The position numbers were made by a program, and so were the translations under genes. A stretch of DNA of 64,000 nt from the NCBI GenBank assembly GCA_024234975.1, contig JACKNH010000004.1, positions 124,001 through 188,000 of the forward strand, written 5' to 3'. Of this stretch, positions 37,054 to 45,143 are shown in pieces; the first letter of the stretch is position 1, and each line of letters begins with the position of its first letter. This DNA is from Gammaproteobacteria bacterium (GTDB lineage Bacteria > Pseudomonadota > Gammaproteobacteria > Ga0077536). The notes below the pieces were generated by a model. It was not told where the DNA came from. It ran no database searches and saw only the letters and a program-made list of their open reading frames with translations.

Positions 37054-37424
37054 CCAGCGTCGGTGTTGGTCCGATTGCCGCCGTTAACGATACGCCGACA
37101 GGCTTACCGGTCATCACCGGTACGACGACAGAAGATCAGACGCTGACTGCGGATACCAGCGGCATCGCCGATGTCGATGGCCTGGGCAGCTTCAGCTACC
37201 AGTGGTACCGCGACGGCGGGGCGATCGGCGGCGCCACGGCGAGCACATTCGTCCTTGGCGATACCGATGTCGGTAAGACCATCACAGTGACGGTCAGCTA
37301 TCAGGACGGGCAGGGCTTCAACGAATTGCTGAACAGTGTCGGCGTCGGTCCGATTTCGGCCGTCAACGATGCACGACCGGCTTACCGGTCATTACCGGTA
37401 CGGCCACCGAAGATCAAACGCTGA
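36939..37424 (+). CDS. Giant surface protein, sixth segment, repeats 8 to 9
   Basis: Carries the end of unit 8 (STFVLGDTDVGKTITVAVSY) and unit 9 intact (37095-37372). Unit 9 has two unusual changes, NELLNSVGVG instead of NESLTSVGVG. A base missing near 37373 at the junction to unit 10 ends the frame with a basic, out-of-frame tail. Confidence 0.6.
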   Translation: MARSAATASTFVLGDTDVGKTITVAVSYQDGQGFNESMTSVGVGPIAAVNDTPTGLPVITGTTTEDQTLTADTSGIADVDGLGSFSYQWYRDGGAIGGATASTFVLGDTDVGKTITVTVSYQDGQGFNELLNSVGVGPISAVNDARPAYRSLPVRPPKIKR

Positions 37425-37564
37425 CCGCCGACACCAGCGGCATCGCCGACGTCGATGGCCTCGGCGCATTCAATTACCAGTGGTATCGCAATGGCAGTGC
37501 GATCAACGGCGCTACCACCAGTACCTTCGTACTCGGCGATGCGGATGTCGGCACGACGATCACA

Positions 37565-39634
37565 GTGCAGGTCAGCTATCAGGACGGTCAGGGCTTCAAC
37601 GAGTCACTACTGAGCACGGGCGTCGGCCCGATCACCGCCGTGAACGATACCCCCATCGGTCTGCCCGTCATCACCGGTACGGCCACCGAAGATCAGACAT
37701 TGACGGCGGACACCAGTGGCATTGCCGACGTCGATGGCCTCGGCAGCTTCAGCTACCAGTGGTTCCGCGACGGTACCGCGATCAATGGCGCTACCGCCAG
37801 TACGTTCGTACTCGGCGATGCGGATGTCGGCACGACGATCACAGTGCAGGTCAGCTATCAGGACGGTCAGGGCTTCAACGAGTCACTACTGAGCACGGGC
37901 GTCGGCCCGATCGCCGGCATAAACGATGCGCCACTCGGCCAGCCGGTTGTTACAGGCATCACCGCCGTGGACCAGCTACTCACAGCAGATACCAGCGGTA
38001 TCAGTGACGTGGATGGTCTGGGTACGTACAGCTACCAGTGGTTCCGCAGCGGTACCCTGATAGCGGGTGCGACCAATGAAACCTATCTGCTGACGAATGC
38101 CGATGTCGACACATTCCTGAGCGTGCAAGTCAGCTATACCGATGGGCAGGGCACGGAAGAATCGTTGCAGAGCACGCTGGTCGGCCCGATTCAACCGCTG
38201 TTACCGCCAAATAATGCGCCGGTGTTCGACAGCGCGCCGGTGACAAATGTCACTGCGGGAACAGCCTACGTCTACCAGGTCGCAGTCACCGACGTCGACG
38301 TCATCGACAACCTGACGATTACCGCGGCCAGTCTGCCAGGCTGGTTAGCCTTGACCGATAACGGCGATGGCACGGCCACGCTCAGTGGCGTGCCGCTCAC
38401 CGCAGACGTCGGCACCTATGACATAGTGTTGTCCGTCAGTGACGGACAAGTGAGTGTCGAGCAGGGATTCGCTCTGATTGTTGATATCGATCCCAATCAA
38501 ACTCCCGTCATCGAATCTGATGGTGGCGGCACGGCCGCGACGCTGGCCGTCAGCGAAGGTACCGCACTGGTCACCGCGGTCGTGGCAACCGATGCCGATG
38601 GTGATGCGCTGACCTACAGCATCACCGGTGGTGCGGATGCGGCGGCATTCCAGATCGACGCGCAAACCGGCGCGTTGCAGTTCATCAGCCCGGTGCCGGC
38701 CTACTTCTCCCCTGCCGATGCTGACGGCGACAACACCTATCTGGTGACCGTTGCCGCAAGTGATGAGCACGGCGCGATCACCGCCCAGGCACTGTCGGTG
38801 GTGGTCGGCCCCAGCCCGTTGAATCCGGTGCTCGCCGAAGCCATTGCCGCTTCCAACCAGATTTCGCCCGAGGCGGACTCCGGCACTGCGTATGAGACCG
38901 TAGCCCAATCCACACCGGGTACCGGGGGCGCAGCGGCGGCATTGGCTGACGCTGTCATCAGCCAGACGACCGGCAGCGGCGCGGCCAATACGGGGTCGTC
39001 GCAGGATTCGGATACTGAACAACTTACCGAGCAGGTTTTGCTTGCCGAATTGGCGCAAGCGCCGGGCAGCCTGCAAGACCTTATTGATGACACTGTTGGC
39101 CAGGACGAGGTCAAGTCTGTCGACGGTGTTGCCGATGCCGTCACTGCGGATGAACGGCCGCCGACTGATAACACAACCAATGACAATGCGCCCGCCCAGG
39201 CATCTGAACTGGTCCGGGCCACGCTGCTGGCGGGTGCGTCAGGTATGCACCTTGACCTGACCCAACTGGAAACAGCCTTGAATACCACCAGTTTCAACAA
39301 CGCGCTGGACGAAATGCGGCGGGCGCTGACCGAGGTCAGCGAAAGCAAAGGCAAATCGATGGACCTGCGTGCTGAAGTCGCTACCGGCATCGGAATGAGT
39401 CTGACGGCCGGTATCGTTCAGTGGGTTCTGCGTACCGGCTCATTGATGTTCACGCTGGTCTCGACCATGCCGGTCTGGCGGTTCTTCGACCCACTACCGA
39501 TCTTCGCGGGCGCACGCGAGGCTGATGCAGTAATGGTTGAAGGCGCCGACGAGAAAGCCACCGCCGTTGCACCTGCCGGAGAAGTCGAAACCCTGTTCGA
39601 CAAAGCAGCAGAGCAAGAGGAACCTGCTGAATGA
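37565..39634 (+). CDS. Giant surface protein, C-terminal segment with membrane anchor
   Basis: Last intact stretch, 689 residues from the first in-frame ATG; the frame is already open from about 37374. It holds units 10 to 12, unit 12 being the most diverged. Next come an He_PIG-type Ig domain (VFDSAPVTNVTAGTAYVYQV) and a cadherin repeat (VVATDADGDALTYSITGGAD), then an Ala/Ser/Thr-rich linker (38820-39200). The C-terminus has a hydrophobic stretch (IGMSLTAGIVQWVLRTGSLM, then FTLVSTMPVWRFFDPLPIF) and an acidic tail. No RTX repeats are visible. The end looks membrane-embedded rather than freely secreted. The stop overlaps the GGDEF-EAL start (ATGA). Confidence 0.8.
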   Translation: MQVSYQDGQGFNESLLSTGVGPITAVNDTPIGLPVITGTATEDQTLTADTSGIADVDGLGSFSYQWFRDGTAINGATASTFVLGDADVGTTITVQVSYQDGQGFNESLLSTGVGPIAGINDAPLGQPVVTGITAVDQLLTADTSGISDVDGLGTYSYQWFRSGTLIAGATNETYLLTNADVDTFLSVQVSYTDGQGTEESLQSTLVGPIQPLLPPNNAPVFDSAPVTNVTAGTAYVYQVAVTDVDVIDNLTITAASLPGWLALTDNGDGTATLSGVPLTADVGTYDIVLSVSDGQVSVEQGFALIVDIDPNQTPVIESDGGGTAATLAVSEGTALVTAVVATDADGDALTYSITGGADAAAFQIDAQTGALQFISPVPAYFSPADADGDNTYLVTVAASDEHGAITAQALSVVVGPSPLNPVLAEAIAASNQISPEADSGTAYETVAQSTPGTGGAAAALADAVISQTTGSGAANTGSSQDSDTEQLTEQVLLAELAQAPGSLQDLIDDTVGQDEVKSVDGVADAVTADERPPTDNTTNDNAPAQASELVRATLLAGASGMHLDLTQLETALNTTSFNNALDEMRRALTEVSESKGKSMDLRAEVATGIGMSLTAGIVQWVLRTGSLMFTLVSTMPVWRFFDPLPIFAGAREADAVMVEGADEKATAVAPAGEVETLFDKAAEQEEPAE

Positions 39635-42600
39635 TTCTGCGGTTGTTACAGTCCCCGGTAATCCGACTGAGTCTTGCCTTGGCCATGATGACCAGCGGCT
39701 TGTTGCTGGTTGCCGATCTTGTCGGAATTTTTCCCAATCAGCGCGCCGTGATGCTGGACGCGCGCAAGACCGTTTCCGAGTCAATTGCGATCCAGACGGT
39801 TGCCGCAGTGGAATCGGGCGAGACGGACATGTTGTCCGAGGTGATGAATTCGGTCACCGCGCGTGATCCGTCTGTCAAATCAATGGCGCTACGCGACAAA
39901 TCCGGCGCCATCGTGACCGCCGCCGGAGACCATGACAAGTTCTGGACCAGTAAGACTGGCGAGGCATCCAACGAAACACAGGTGCAGGTGCCTGTCTACA
40001 ATGGCGAGAACCGGTGGGGTACGTTGGAGCTTGCTTTCACACCCATTGGTGGCGACCGTTCGCTGAACGGGCTGCCACGATCATTTCTGGTTGTTCTGCT
40101 GTTCATTTCCTGTGCCGGTTTTGCCGCGAACTTCCTGTTGTTGCGCAGGGCCTTGCGAGAGCTGGACCCGAGTGCCGTGATCCCGCCGCGGGTGCAGGCG
40201 GCGTTGGATGCGCTTGCCGAAGGACTGGTCATCATCGATTCCCGCGAACGGATACTGCTGGCCAACCAGGCGTTTTCGCGCAAGGTTGAACGCCCGCAAT
40301 CGATGCTGGTCGGCCAGACCATGGCGACGCTGAACTGGCAACCGTATGACGACGAGGAAGCGCTGCCGGAAGTACTGCCGTGGTCGGAAGTTCTGCGTGA
40401 TAACACGGTCGATACCGGCGTTCATCTGCGCATGGAAACCGCGACCGGCACGATGCTCAGCTTCGCCGTCAATGCAGTCCCGGTGACCGCGGGTGACGGC
40501 TCGGTACGCGGAGCATTGACGACATTCAACGATCTGACCCAGGTGGAACTGGCCTACCGCGAACTCAGTCGCGCCAACCAGAAGCTCGAGTCCGCAAAGC
40601 GCGACATTGCGCGTCAGAACCAGGAATTGCTGGTGCTGGCCACGCGCGATGCCATGACTGGTGTGCTCAATCGACGCGCGTTGTTCGAGGCGTTCGAAAA
40701 TCTGCTGGTGGAAAGTGTCACCGGCGGCATTCCGTTGTGCTGCGTGATGATCGACATCGACAAGTTCAAATCGATTAACGACAGCTACGGTCACGGCGTG
40801 GGCGACAAAGTCATCAAGGCGGTGGCGGCTATTCTGAATGACACGGCACGCGCGACGGACATCGTCGGCCGTTATGGTGGTGAGGAATTCTGCGCGTTGT
40901 TGCCAGGCACCGATCTCAAGCAGGGCGAAGTGCTGGCGGAACGAATCCGGGTGGCGGTGCAGGATGGTGTCGGTGGCAAAGCCAATACGCCGTTCCAGGT
41001 GACGGTGAGTCTCGGAGTATCAAGCACCGAATTCGGGGCGCACGAACCGATGGATTTGTGTAACCAGGCTGACCGTGCGCTCTATGTCGCCAAGGAAAGC
41101 GGCCGTAATCGCGTGGTGCCCTGGAGTGATGTCGCTGAATATCTGGGCAGCGATACCGTCACCAGGGCGGAGAAACCTGCTGAACCGCCGGCGCCCGCCA
41201 AAGCCGCACCTGGCGAATCCTTCCCACGCGAGAGCGAGTTGGCCGTACGGATCGAACAGCTGGAACGCGCCTTGAGCGAAAGCGAGCGTCAACGCGCACG
41301 GGCGCTGATGGAACATCCGCACGGCGGTGGCACCAGTGTTTCGAGTTGGGCGCTGCTGCAGGACAGGCTCGAGCAATCCTTGATGCGCACCCGGCGCAGT
41401 AGTAAACACGTGGCCGTGGTTGCCATCGAAATCGACGCCTACAGGACAGTCAACTCCACGCTGGGCATGACCAGTGGCGAGAAGATGATTGACGCGGTCA
41501 ATGAAAGGTTGGCAGGAAATCTGCGCGAAATCGATACCATCTCCATGCCGCAGGACGGTGACCCAGGCGTCGTGCTGACCCGCCTGACCAACGATGAGTT
41601 CGTGCTCGTGCTGGCCGATTTCGACGACAAGGCCATGGTGCCGCGGGTGGTCGAGCGTCTGGGCAGCGTGTTCCGCGATCCGTTCGATATCGACGGCTCG
41701 GAAATCTTCGTGACGCCGCGGCTGGGTGTGGCCGTTTATCCCGGTGACGGCAAGAATGCGACCGAACTGGTGGCCAACGCCAACGCCGCATTGCGTTTCG
41801 CCCGTCAGCGTTCAGATCGCACAACCTATCACTTCTATTCGAGCGAAATGAATGAGAAAGCCCGTGAACAACTGCGGGTTGAAAACGAGTTGCGGCATGC
41901 GATCGAGCGGGAAGAGTTTGTCCTGCATTACCAACCCAGAATCGATCTCGCTTCCGGCGCGATCACCGGCATGGAAGCGTTGCTGCGCTGGAATCATCCC
42001 GCGCACGGCATGATCTTCCCGGACAAGTTCGTGCCCATGGCCGAGCGCCTCGGGTTGATCACGCAGATCGGAGAGTGGGTGGCTGGCGCGGCATGCCGCC
42101 AGGTTGACGCATGGTCCGCGAACGGCTTTGGCGAGCTGGAGCTTGCTATCAATGTCTCGCCGATTCAGCTGCGCGACGACAAGTTCCTGCACAAGCTGCG
42201 CGAAAAGGTCGCGAAGTATGGAGTCCCCGCTGAGCGTATCGAGTTGGAAATCACCGAATCGGTAGTGATCGATAACATTGACGTTGTGCTCGACCTGATG
42301 CGCAAGCTTGCTGACGAAGGCTTCAAGCTGGCACTGGACGATTTCGGCACGGGCTATTCATCGCTGGGCTATCTGCGACGGTTGCCACTGCATCGACTGA
42401 AGATCGATCGATCTTTCCTGCGCGGGTTGGGGCAGAACATGACCGACTATGCCATCGTCAGTTCGGTCATTGAAATGTCACACTCGCTGGGGATGCGGGT
42501 GGTCGCCGAAGGCATCGAGAACGAAGAGCAATGGGTAGCCTTGTGTGAGCTCGGTTGCGACGAAGGGCAGGGCTATCTGTGGAGCCGTCCGGTCAGCGTG

Positions 42601-42783
42601 GAAGACGCAGTGACCCTGCTGGAGAAAAATTCCGATTTGCGGCAGAAGGTGCGCATGATTCACGCCAGTCGCGCCGAGCAATTTGAGAGTGCGCGTCGGA
42701 TTGCCATCAAGGGCGTACTCAACGACGCCGGTCCGCTCGATGTGGAGACACTGATGCGCGACAAGATCATCCGTTTGAATTGA
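39631..42783 (+). CDS. Membrane-bound GGDEF-GGDEF-EAL cyclic-di-GMP enzyme
   Basis: A 1050-residue inner-membrane signalling protein. An N-terminal helix (about 10-32), a periplasmic sensor part to about 150 and a second helix (FLVVLLFISCAGFAANFLLL) precede a PAS-like domain (about 185-305) and a coiled linker. The first GGDEF domain is intact: GGEEF at 416-420, with the RxxD inhibitory site (RATD) five residues before. A second GGDEF-like domain is degenerate (TNDEF, 653-657). The EAL domain is complete: MEALLRWNHP (EAL at 782-784), LEITESVV, LDDFGTGYSSLGYL, VVAEGIENEEQW. It could therefore make and break cyclic-di-GMP. Translationally coupled to the adhesin by ATGA. Confidence 0.93.
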   Translation: MILRLLQSPVIRLSLALAMMTSGLLLVADLVGIFPNQRAVMLDARKTVSESIAIQTVAAVESGETDMLSEVMNSVTARDPSVKSMALRDKSGAIVTAAGDHDKFWTSKTGEASNETQVQVPVYNGENRWGTLELAFTPIGGDRSLNGLPRSFLVVLLFISCAGFAANFLLLRRALRELDPSAVIPPRVQAALDALAEGLVIIDSRERILLANQAFSRKVERPQSMLVGQTMATLNWQPYDDEEALPEVLPWSEVLRDNTVDTGVHLRMETATGTMLSFAVNAVPVTAGDGSVRGALTTFNDLTQVELAYRELSRANQKLESAKRDIARQNQELLVLATRDAMTGVLNRRALFEAFENLLVESVTGGIPLCCVMIDIDKFKSINDSYGHGVGDKVIKAVAAILNDTARATDIVGRYGGEEFCALLPGTDLKQGEVLAERIRVAVQDGVGGKANTPFQVTVSLGVSSTEFGAHEPMDLCNQADRALYVAKESGRNRVVPWSDVAEYLGSDTVTRAEKPAEPPAPAKAAPGESFPRESELAVRIEQLERALSESERQRARALMEHPHGGGTSVSSWALLQDRLEQSLMRTRRSSKHVAVVAIEIDAYRTVNSTLGMTSGEKMIDAVNERLAGNLREIDTISMPQDGDPGVVLTRLTNDEFVLVLADFDDKAMVPRVVERLGSVFRDPFDIDGSEIFVTPRLGVAVYPGDGKNATELVANANAALRFARQRSDRTTYHFYSSEMNEKAREQLRVENELRHAIEREEFVLHYQPRIDLASGAITGMEALLRWNHPAHGMIFPDKFVPMAERLGLITQIGEWVAGAACRQVDAWSANGFGELELAINVSPIQLRDDKFLHKLREKVAKYGVPAERIELEITESVVIDNIDVVLDLMRKLADEGFKLALDDFGTGYSSLGYLRRLPLHRLKIDRSFLRGLGQNMTDYAIVSSVIEMSHSLGMRVVAEGIENEEQWVALCELGCDEGQGYLWSRPVSVEDAVTLLEKNSDLRQKVRMIHASRAEQFESARRIAIKGVLNDAGPLDVETLMRDKIIRLN

Positions 42784-42787
42784 TGCG

Positions 42788-42809
42788 GATCGGCGCTTGT
42801 GCGCCGGTC
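42788..42809. terminator. Hairpin between convergent genes
   Basis: GATCGGCGC (42788-42796) pairs with GCGCCGGTC (42801-42809) around a TTGT loop. It lies five bases after the GGDEF-EAL stop and overlaps the stop codon of the opposing STAS-like gene. There is no clear T-tract, so it may only slow or protect both transcripts. Confidence 0.45.
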
Positions 42810-43242
42810 AGCCAGCAGGCTCGATACTCGCCCGATACGACAGGTCTTCAGCCGGCAGATCGACCTGAGCCAACCACAACGCCGCTTCCTCCAGCGTTTC
42901 GACCACGGCCACGATGCCACCGCGATTGCGTGCGGTCAGCTGTGCGAGCTTGTCGCGTCGGCCGGTGGGGTAGACGATGGCGACGGCCAGTTCGCGCCCC
43001 CAGTGAAATGGCGCCCGCTTGCCGAGTTCGTAGCGTTCAAAATCGTTGAGGTCGCCGGTGATGTTGCGGGCATCGAGCATGATGCGGCGCCGCCCCGCGT
43101 TGCGGGCGACAGTGCCGACGGACATTATCGCGGCGTGTCCGGCCACTGATGACCACGCGCCTCGAACAATGACTTCCAGATAAACACCAAGATCAAAATA
43201 CTCGAACTGGAACCGTTCTGATTTTTGTTTTCCCTGCCGCAC
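42808..43242 (-). CDS. Hypothetical STAS/SEC14-like protein
   Basis: A 144-residue cytosolic protein. The core RRRIMLDARNITGDLNDFER followed by YELGK, and later ELAVAIVYP with VVETLEEAALWL, resembles small SpoIIAA/STAS-like domains of unknown function. GTG 43242 was chosen because the sequence is protein-like from there (VRQGKQKSERFQFEYFDLGV); the frame stays open to 43335 but the extra residues look random. It converges with the GGDEF-EAL gene and is divergent from the aminotransferase at 43383. Confidence 0.65.
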   Translation of the reverse strand: MRQGKQKSERFQFEYFDLGVYLEVIVRGAWSSVAGHAAIMSVGTVARNAGRRRIMLDARNITGDLNDFERYELGKRAPFHWGRELAVAIVYPTGRRDKLAQLTARNRGGIVAVVETLEEAALWLAQVDLPAEDLSYRASIEPAG

Positions 43243-43382
43243 TGCAATGTCCGCCTGCTCCCTCAACGATGGCCATGATCCAACAGTCCTCGCTCCGGTG
43301 CAAACCGGCCACCGCCACGCCACCGGTTCAAGCATGGCATTAGCTCAGGTGCTCCGGTATCGTTCCCGGCAGGAGGAACCTC

Positions 43383-44615
43383 ATGTTCGAACAGATTCAC
43401 AGCTACACCGACGATGCCATCGAGGCGGTCTACGCACGGTCGGCAGCGGATATGCGTAGTGACAAGCTCGACCTCAGCATTGGCGTCTACCGTGACGAGT
43501 TGGGGGCAGTGACCGTGATGGACGCTGTTACCAGGGCCGAGGCGCGTCTGCTTTCCGGGCCGCGTCCCAAAGGGTACGTTTCGCCGCTTGGCAATCGCCG
43601 TTATGTCGAGGCGGTGGAGCAGCTCGTGTTGGGTGCAAACCATCCCGCCGTGTCCGACAACCGGGTCGTCTCCGCACAGGGACCTGGTGCCGGCGGCATG
43701 TTGCGCGTAGGTGCGGAGCTGATTGCCACGCTCAGGCCGGATGCCACGTTGTGGTTGTCAGACCCGGTGTGGGAGCACCAGATCGAATTCTTCAGCCGGG
43801 CCGGCGTGCCGCGGCGCTATTACCGTTACTACGATCGACACAGTGGCCTGCTGCGATTCGACGAAATGCTCGCGGATCTGGCCAATGCCCGGGCGGGCGA
43901 CGTCGTGTTGATCCACGGCTGTTGCCACAATCCTACCGGGGCCGATCTTTCCATTGCGCAATGGCAGCGGTTGGCGGACCTCTGCCTGGAACGTGACCTG
44001 GTGCCGTTCGTGGATGTCGCTTACCAGGGTTTCGGTGTGAACGTGGAGCAGGATGTCGCCGGCGTCAGGTTGATGGCGGCCACGGTTCCTGAAATGCTGC
44101 TGGCAGTCTCCTCGTCCAAGTCGTTCACCATTTACCGCGAGCGGGTCGGTATGTTGTCGCTGATTCTCAGCAGCGCCACGCGGCGAGAGCATGTCTCACG
44201 ATGGTTGCGCGATCTGATCCGTGGACTGTATTTCATGCCACCCGACCATGGTGCTGCTGTGGTGGCGGAGGTCCTGCTGGATGCGGAATTCCGGCGTAGC
44301 TGGAACAGCGAACTCGATGTGTTCCGTGAGCGCATGATCGCCAGCCGTACCCGGCTGGTCGATGCCCTGAGCACCGCCTTGCCAAGGCTCGATTTCAATT
44401 TCATCCTCGGGCAACAAGGCATGTTCTCGGTGTTGCCGCTGGACGCGCAACAGCTGGACCGACTGGTGCGCGATCACGGCATTTACCTGCTGTCCAATGG
44501 CCGGTTGAACTTTGCCGCGTTGCCTGAGAAGCATACGCCACGCGTGGCCCAGGCGTTGGCCGCGGTGATGGTCGACCATCCGTCCGAGACCGGGGTCGCC
44601 GCCGTCGCGGTATGA
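43383..44615 (+). CDS. Aspartate/aromatic aminotransferase, class I
   Basis: PLP-dependent aminotransferase of 410 residues, AspC/TyrB type. AGGAGG lies seven bases before the ATG. The N-terminal KLDLSIGVYRDELGAVTVMD, the HGCCHNPTGADLS cofactor loop, PFVDVAYQGFG and the PLP lysine (Lys246) in AVSSSKSFTIYRERVG are diagnostic. C-terminal arginine for the substrate carboxylate is expected in the NGRLNFAAL region. Which substrate, aspartate or an aromatic amino acid, cannot be told. The stop overlaps the next start. Confidence 0.92.
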   Translation: MFEQIHSYTDDAIEAVYARSAADMRSDKLDLSIGVYRDELGAVTVMDAVTRAEARLLSGPRPKGYVSPLGNRRYVEAVEQLVLGANHPAVSDNRVVSAQGPGAGGMLRVGAELIATLRPDATLWLSDPVWEHQIEFFSRAGVPRRYYRYYDRHSGLLRFDEMLADLANARAGDVVLIHGCCHNPTGADLSIAQWQRLADLCLERDLVPFVDVAYQGFGVNVEQDVAGVRLMAATVPEMLLAVSSSKSFTIYRERVGMLSLILSSATRREHVSRWLRDLIRGLYFMPPDHGAAVVAEVLLDAEFRRSWNSELDVFRERMIASRTRLVDALSTALPRLDFNFILGQQGMFSVLPLDAQQLDRLVRDHGIYLLSNGRLNFAALPEKHTPRVAQALAAVMVDHPSETGVAAVAV

Positions 44616-45106
44616 CATTGATGCGGCAACCGGGCGCCAGGTGCTTTTTGCTACTGCTGATCGCAGTGATGCCATGGCTGGCGGGTGCAGCGAGCAGGCC
44701 CGGCACGGACGGGGATTTTGGTTGGGGGCTGATGTTTCTGTATTACATCATGCCCGGCGCTGTACTGATGTTGGTCATCAGCCTGTTGTGCGCGAGCCTC
44801 GGCTTGTTTCGCCAGCCCGTTATTGCGCTGGCGTTTTCCGCAGCCACTTTGGTCATCGGCATCAGCAGCGCACTGCTGCTGGTATTCACCGTGCGCGACA
44901 CGCTGGCGATGATGATCTCGGTGACGGGTGTGGTGGTGGCGACCTGCGTTGTGCTTTATCCACCGGTTCGGCAATACCTGTCCCGCGCCGAGTACGACCC
45001 TGATGCACACAAAGCCAGCAGCGTCGAACATCCCCAGTTCGATAATGTGAGGATCGGTCGTTTCGGTCAGCGCGGCTCATCCGGCAAGCAGCGCGCGCGG
45101 CGCTGA
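44612..45106 (+). CDS. Hypothetical four-helix membrane protein
   Basis: A 164-residue membrane protein. Hydrophobic segments lie at about residues 11-27 (may be a signal peptide), 40-65 (LMFLYYIMPGAVLMLVISLL), 69-93 (VIALAFSAATLVIGISSALL) and 97-117. A basic tail ends RGSSGKQRARR. No family recognised. It begins in an ATGA overlap with the aminotransferase stop, so it is co-translated. It converges with tex. Confidence 0.7.
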   Translation: MTLMRQPGARCFLLLLIAVMPWLAGAASRPGTDGDFGWGLMFLYYIMPGAVLMLVISLLCASLGLFRQPVIALAFSAATLVIGISSALLLVFTVRDTLAMMISVTGVVVATCVVLYPPVRQYLSRAEYDPDAHKASSVEHPQFDNVRIGRFGQRGSSGKQRARR

Positions 45107-45143
45107 GAACAGCTGCGCGGTGCCGCACGTCGAACAAGTCCAC

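Larger units (their letters stand above)
34887..38206 (+). repeat. Twelve tandem 279-base repeats in the giant adhesin
   Basis: Units begin at about 34887, 35166, 35445, 35719, 35983, 36262, 36541, 36820, 37095, 37373, 37652 and 37931. Intact units are exactly 279 bases (93 residues). Units 3, 4, 8 and the 9/10 junction carry small deletions. DNA identity between the central units is very high; units 1 and 12 are most different, as expected when unequal crossing-over homogenises the middle of an array. Confidence 0.92.

Noticed and set aside
34887..38206. Repeat array as CRISPR
   Set aside because: The 279-base units are contiguous protein-coding repeats without spacers.
26153..39634. Classical RTX type I secreted adhesin
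   Set aside because: No GGxGxDxUx calcium repeats or C-terminal type I signal were seen, and no ABC transporter or TolC gene is adjacent.
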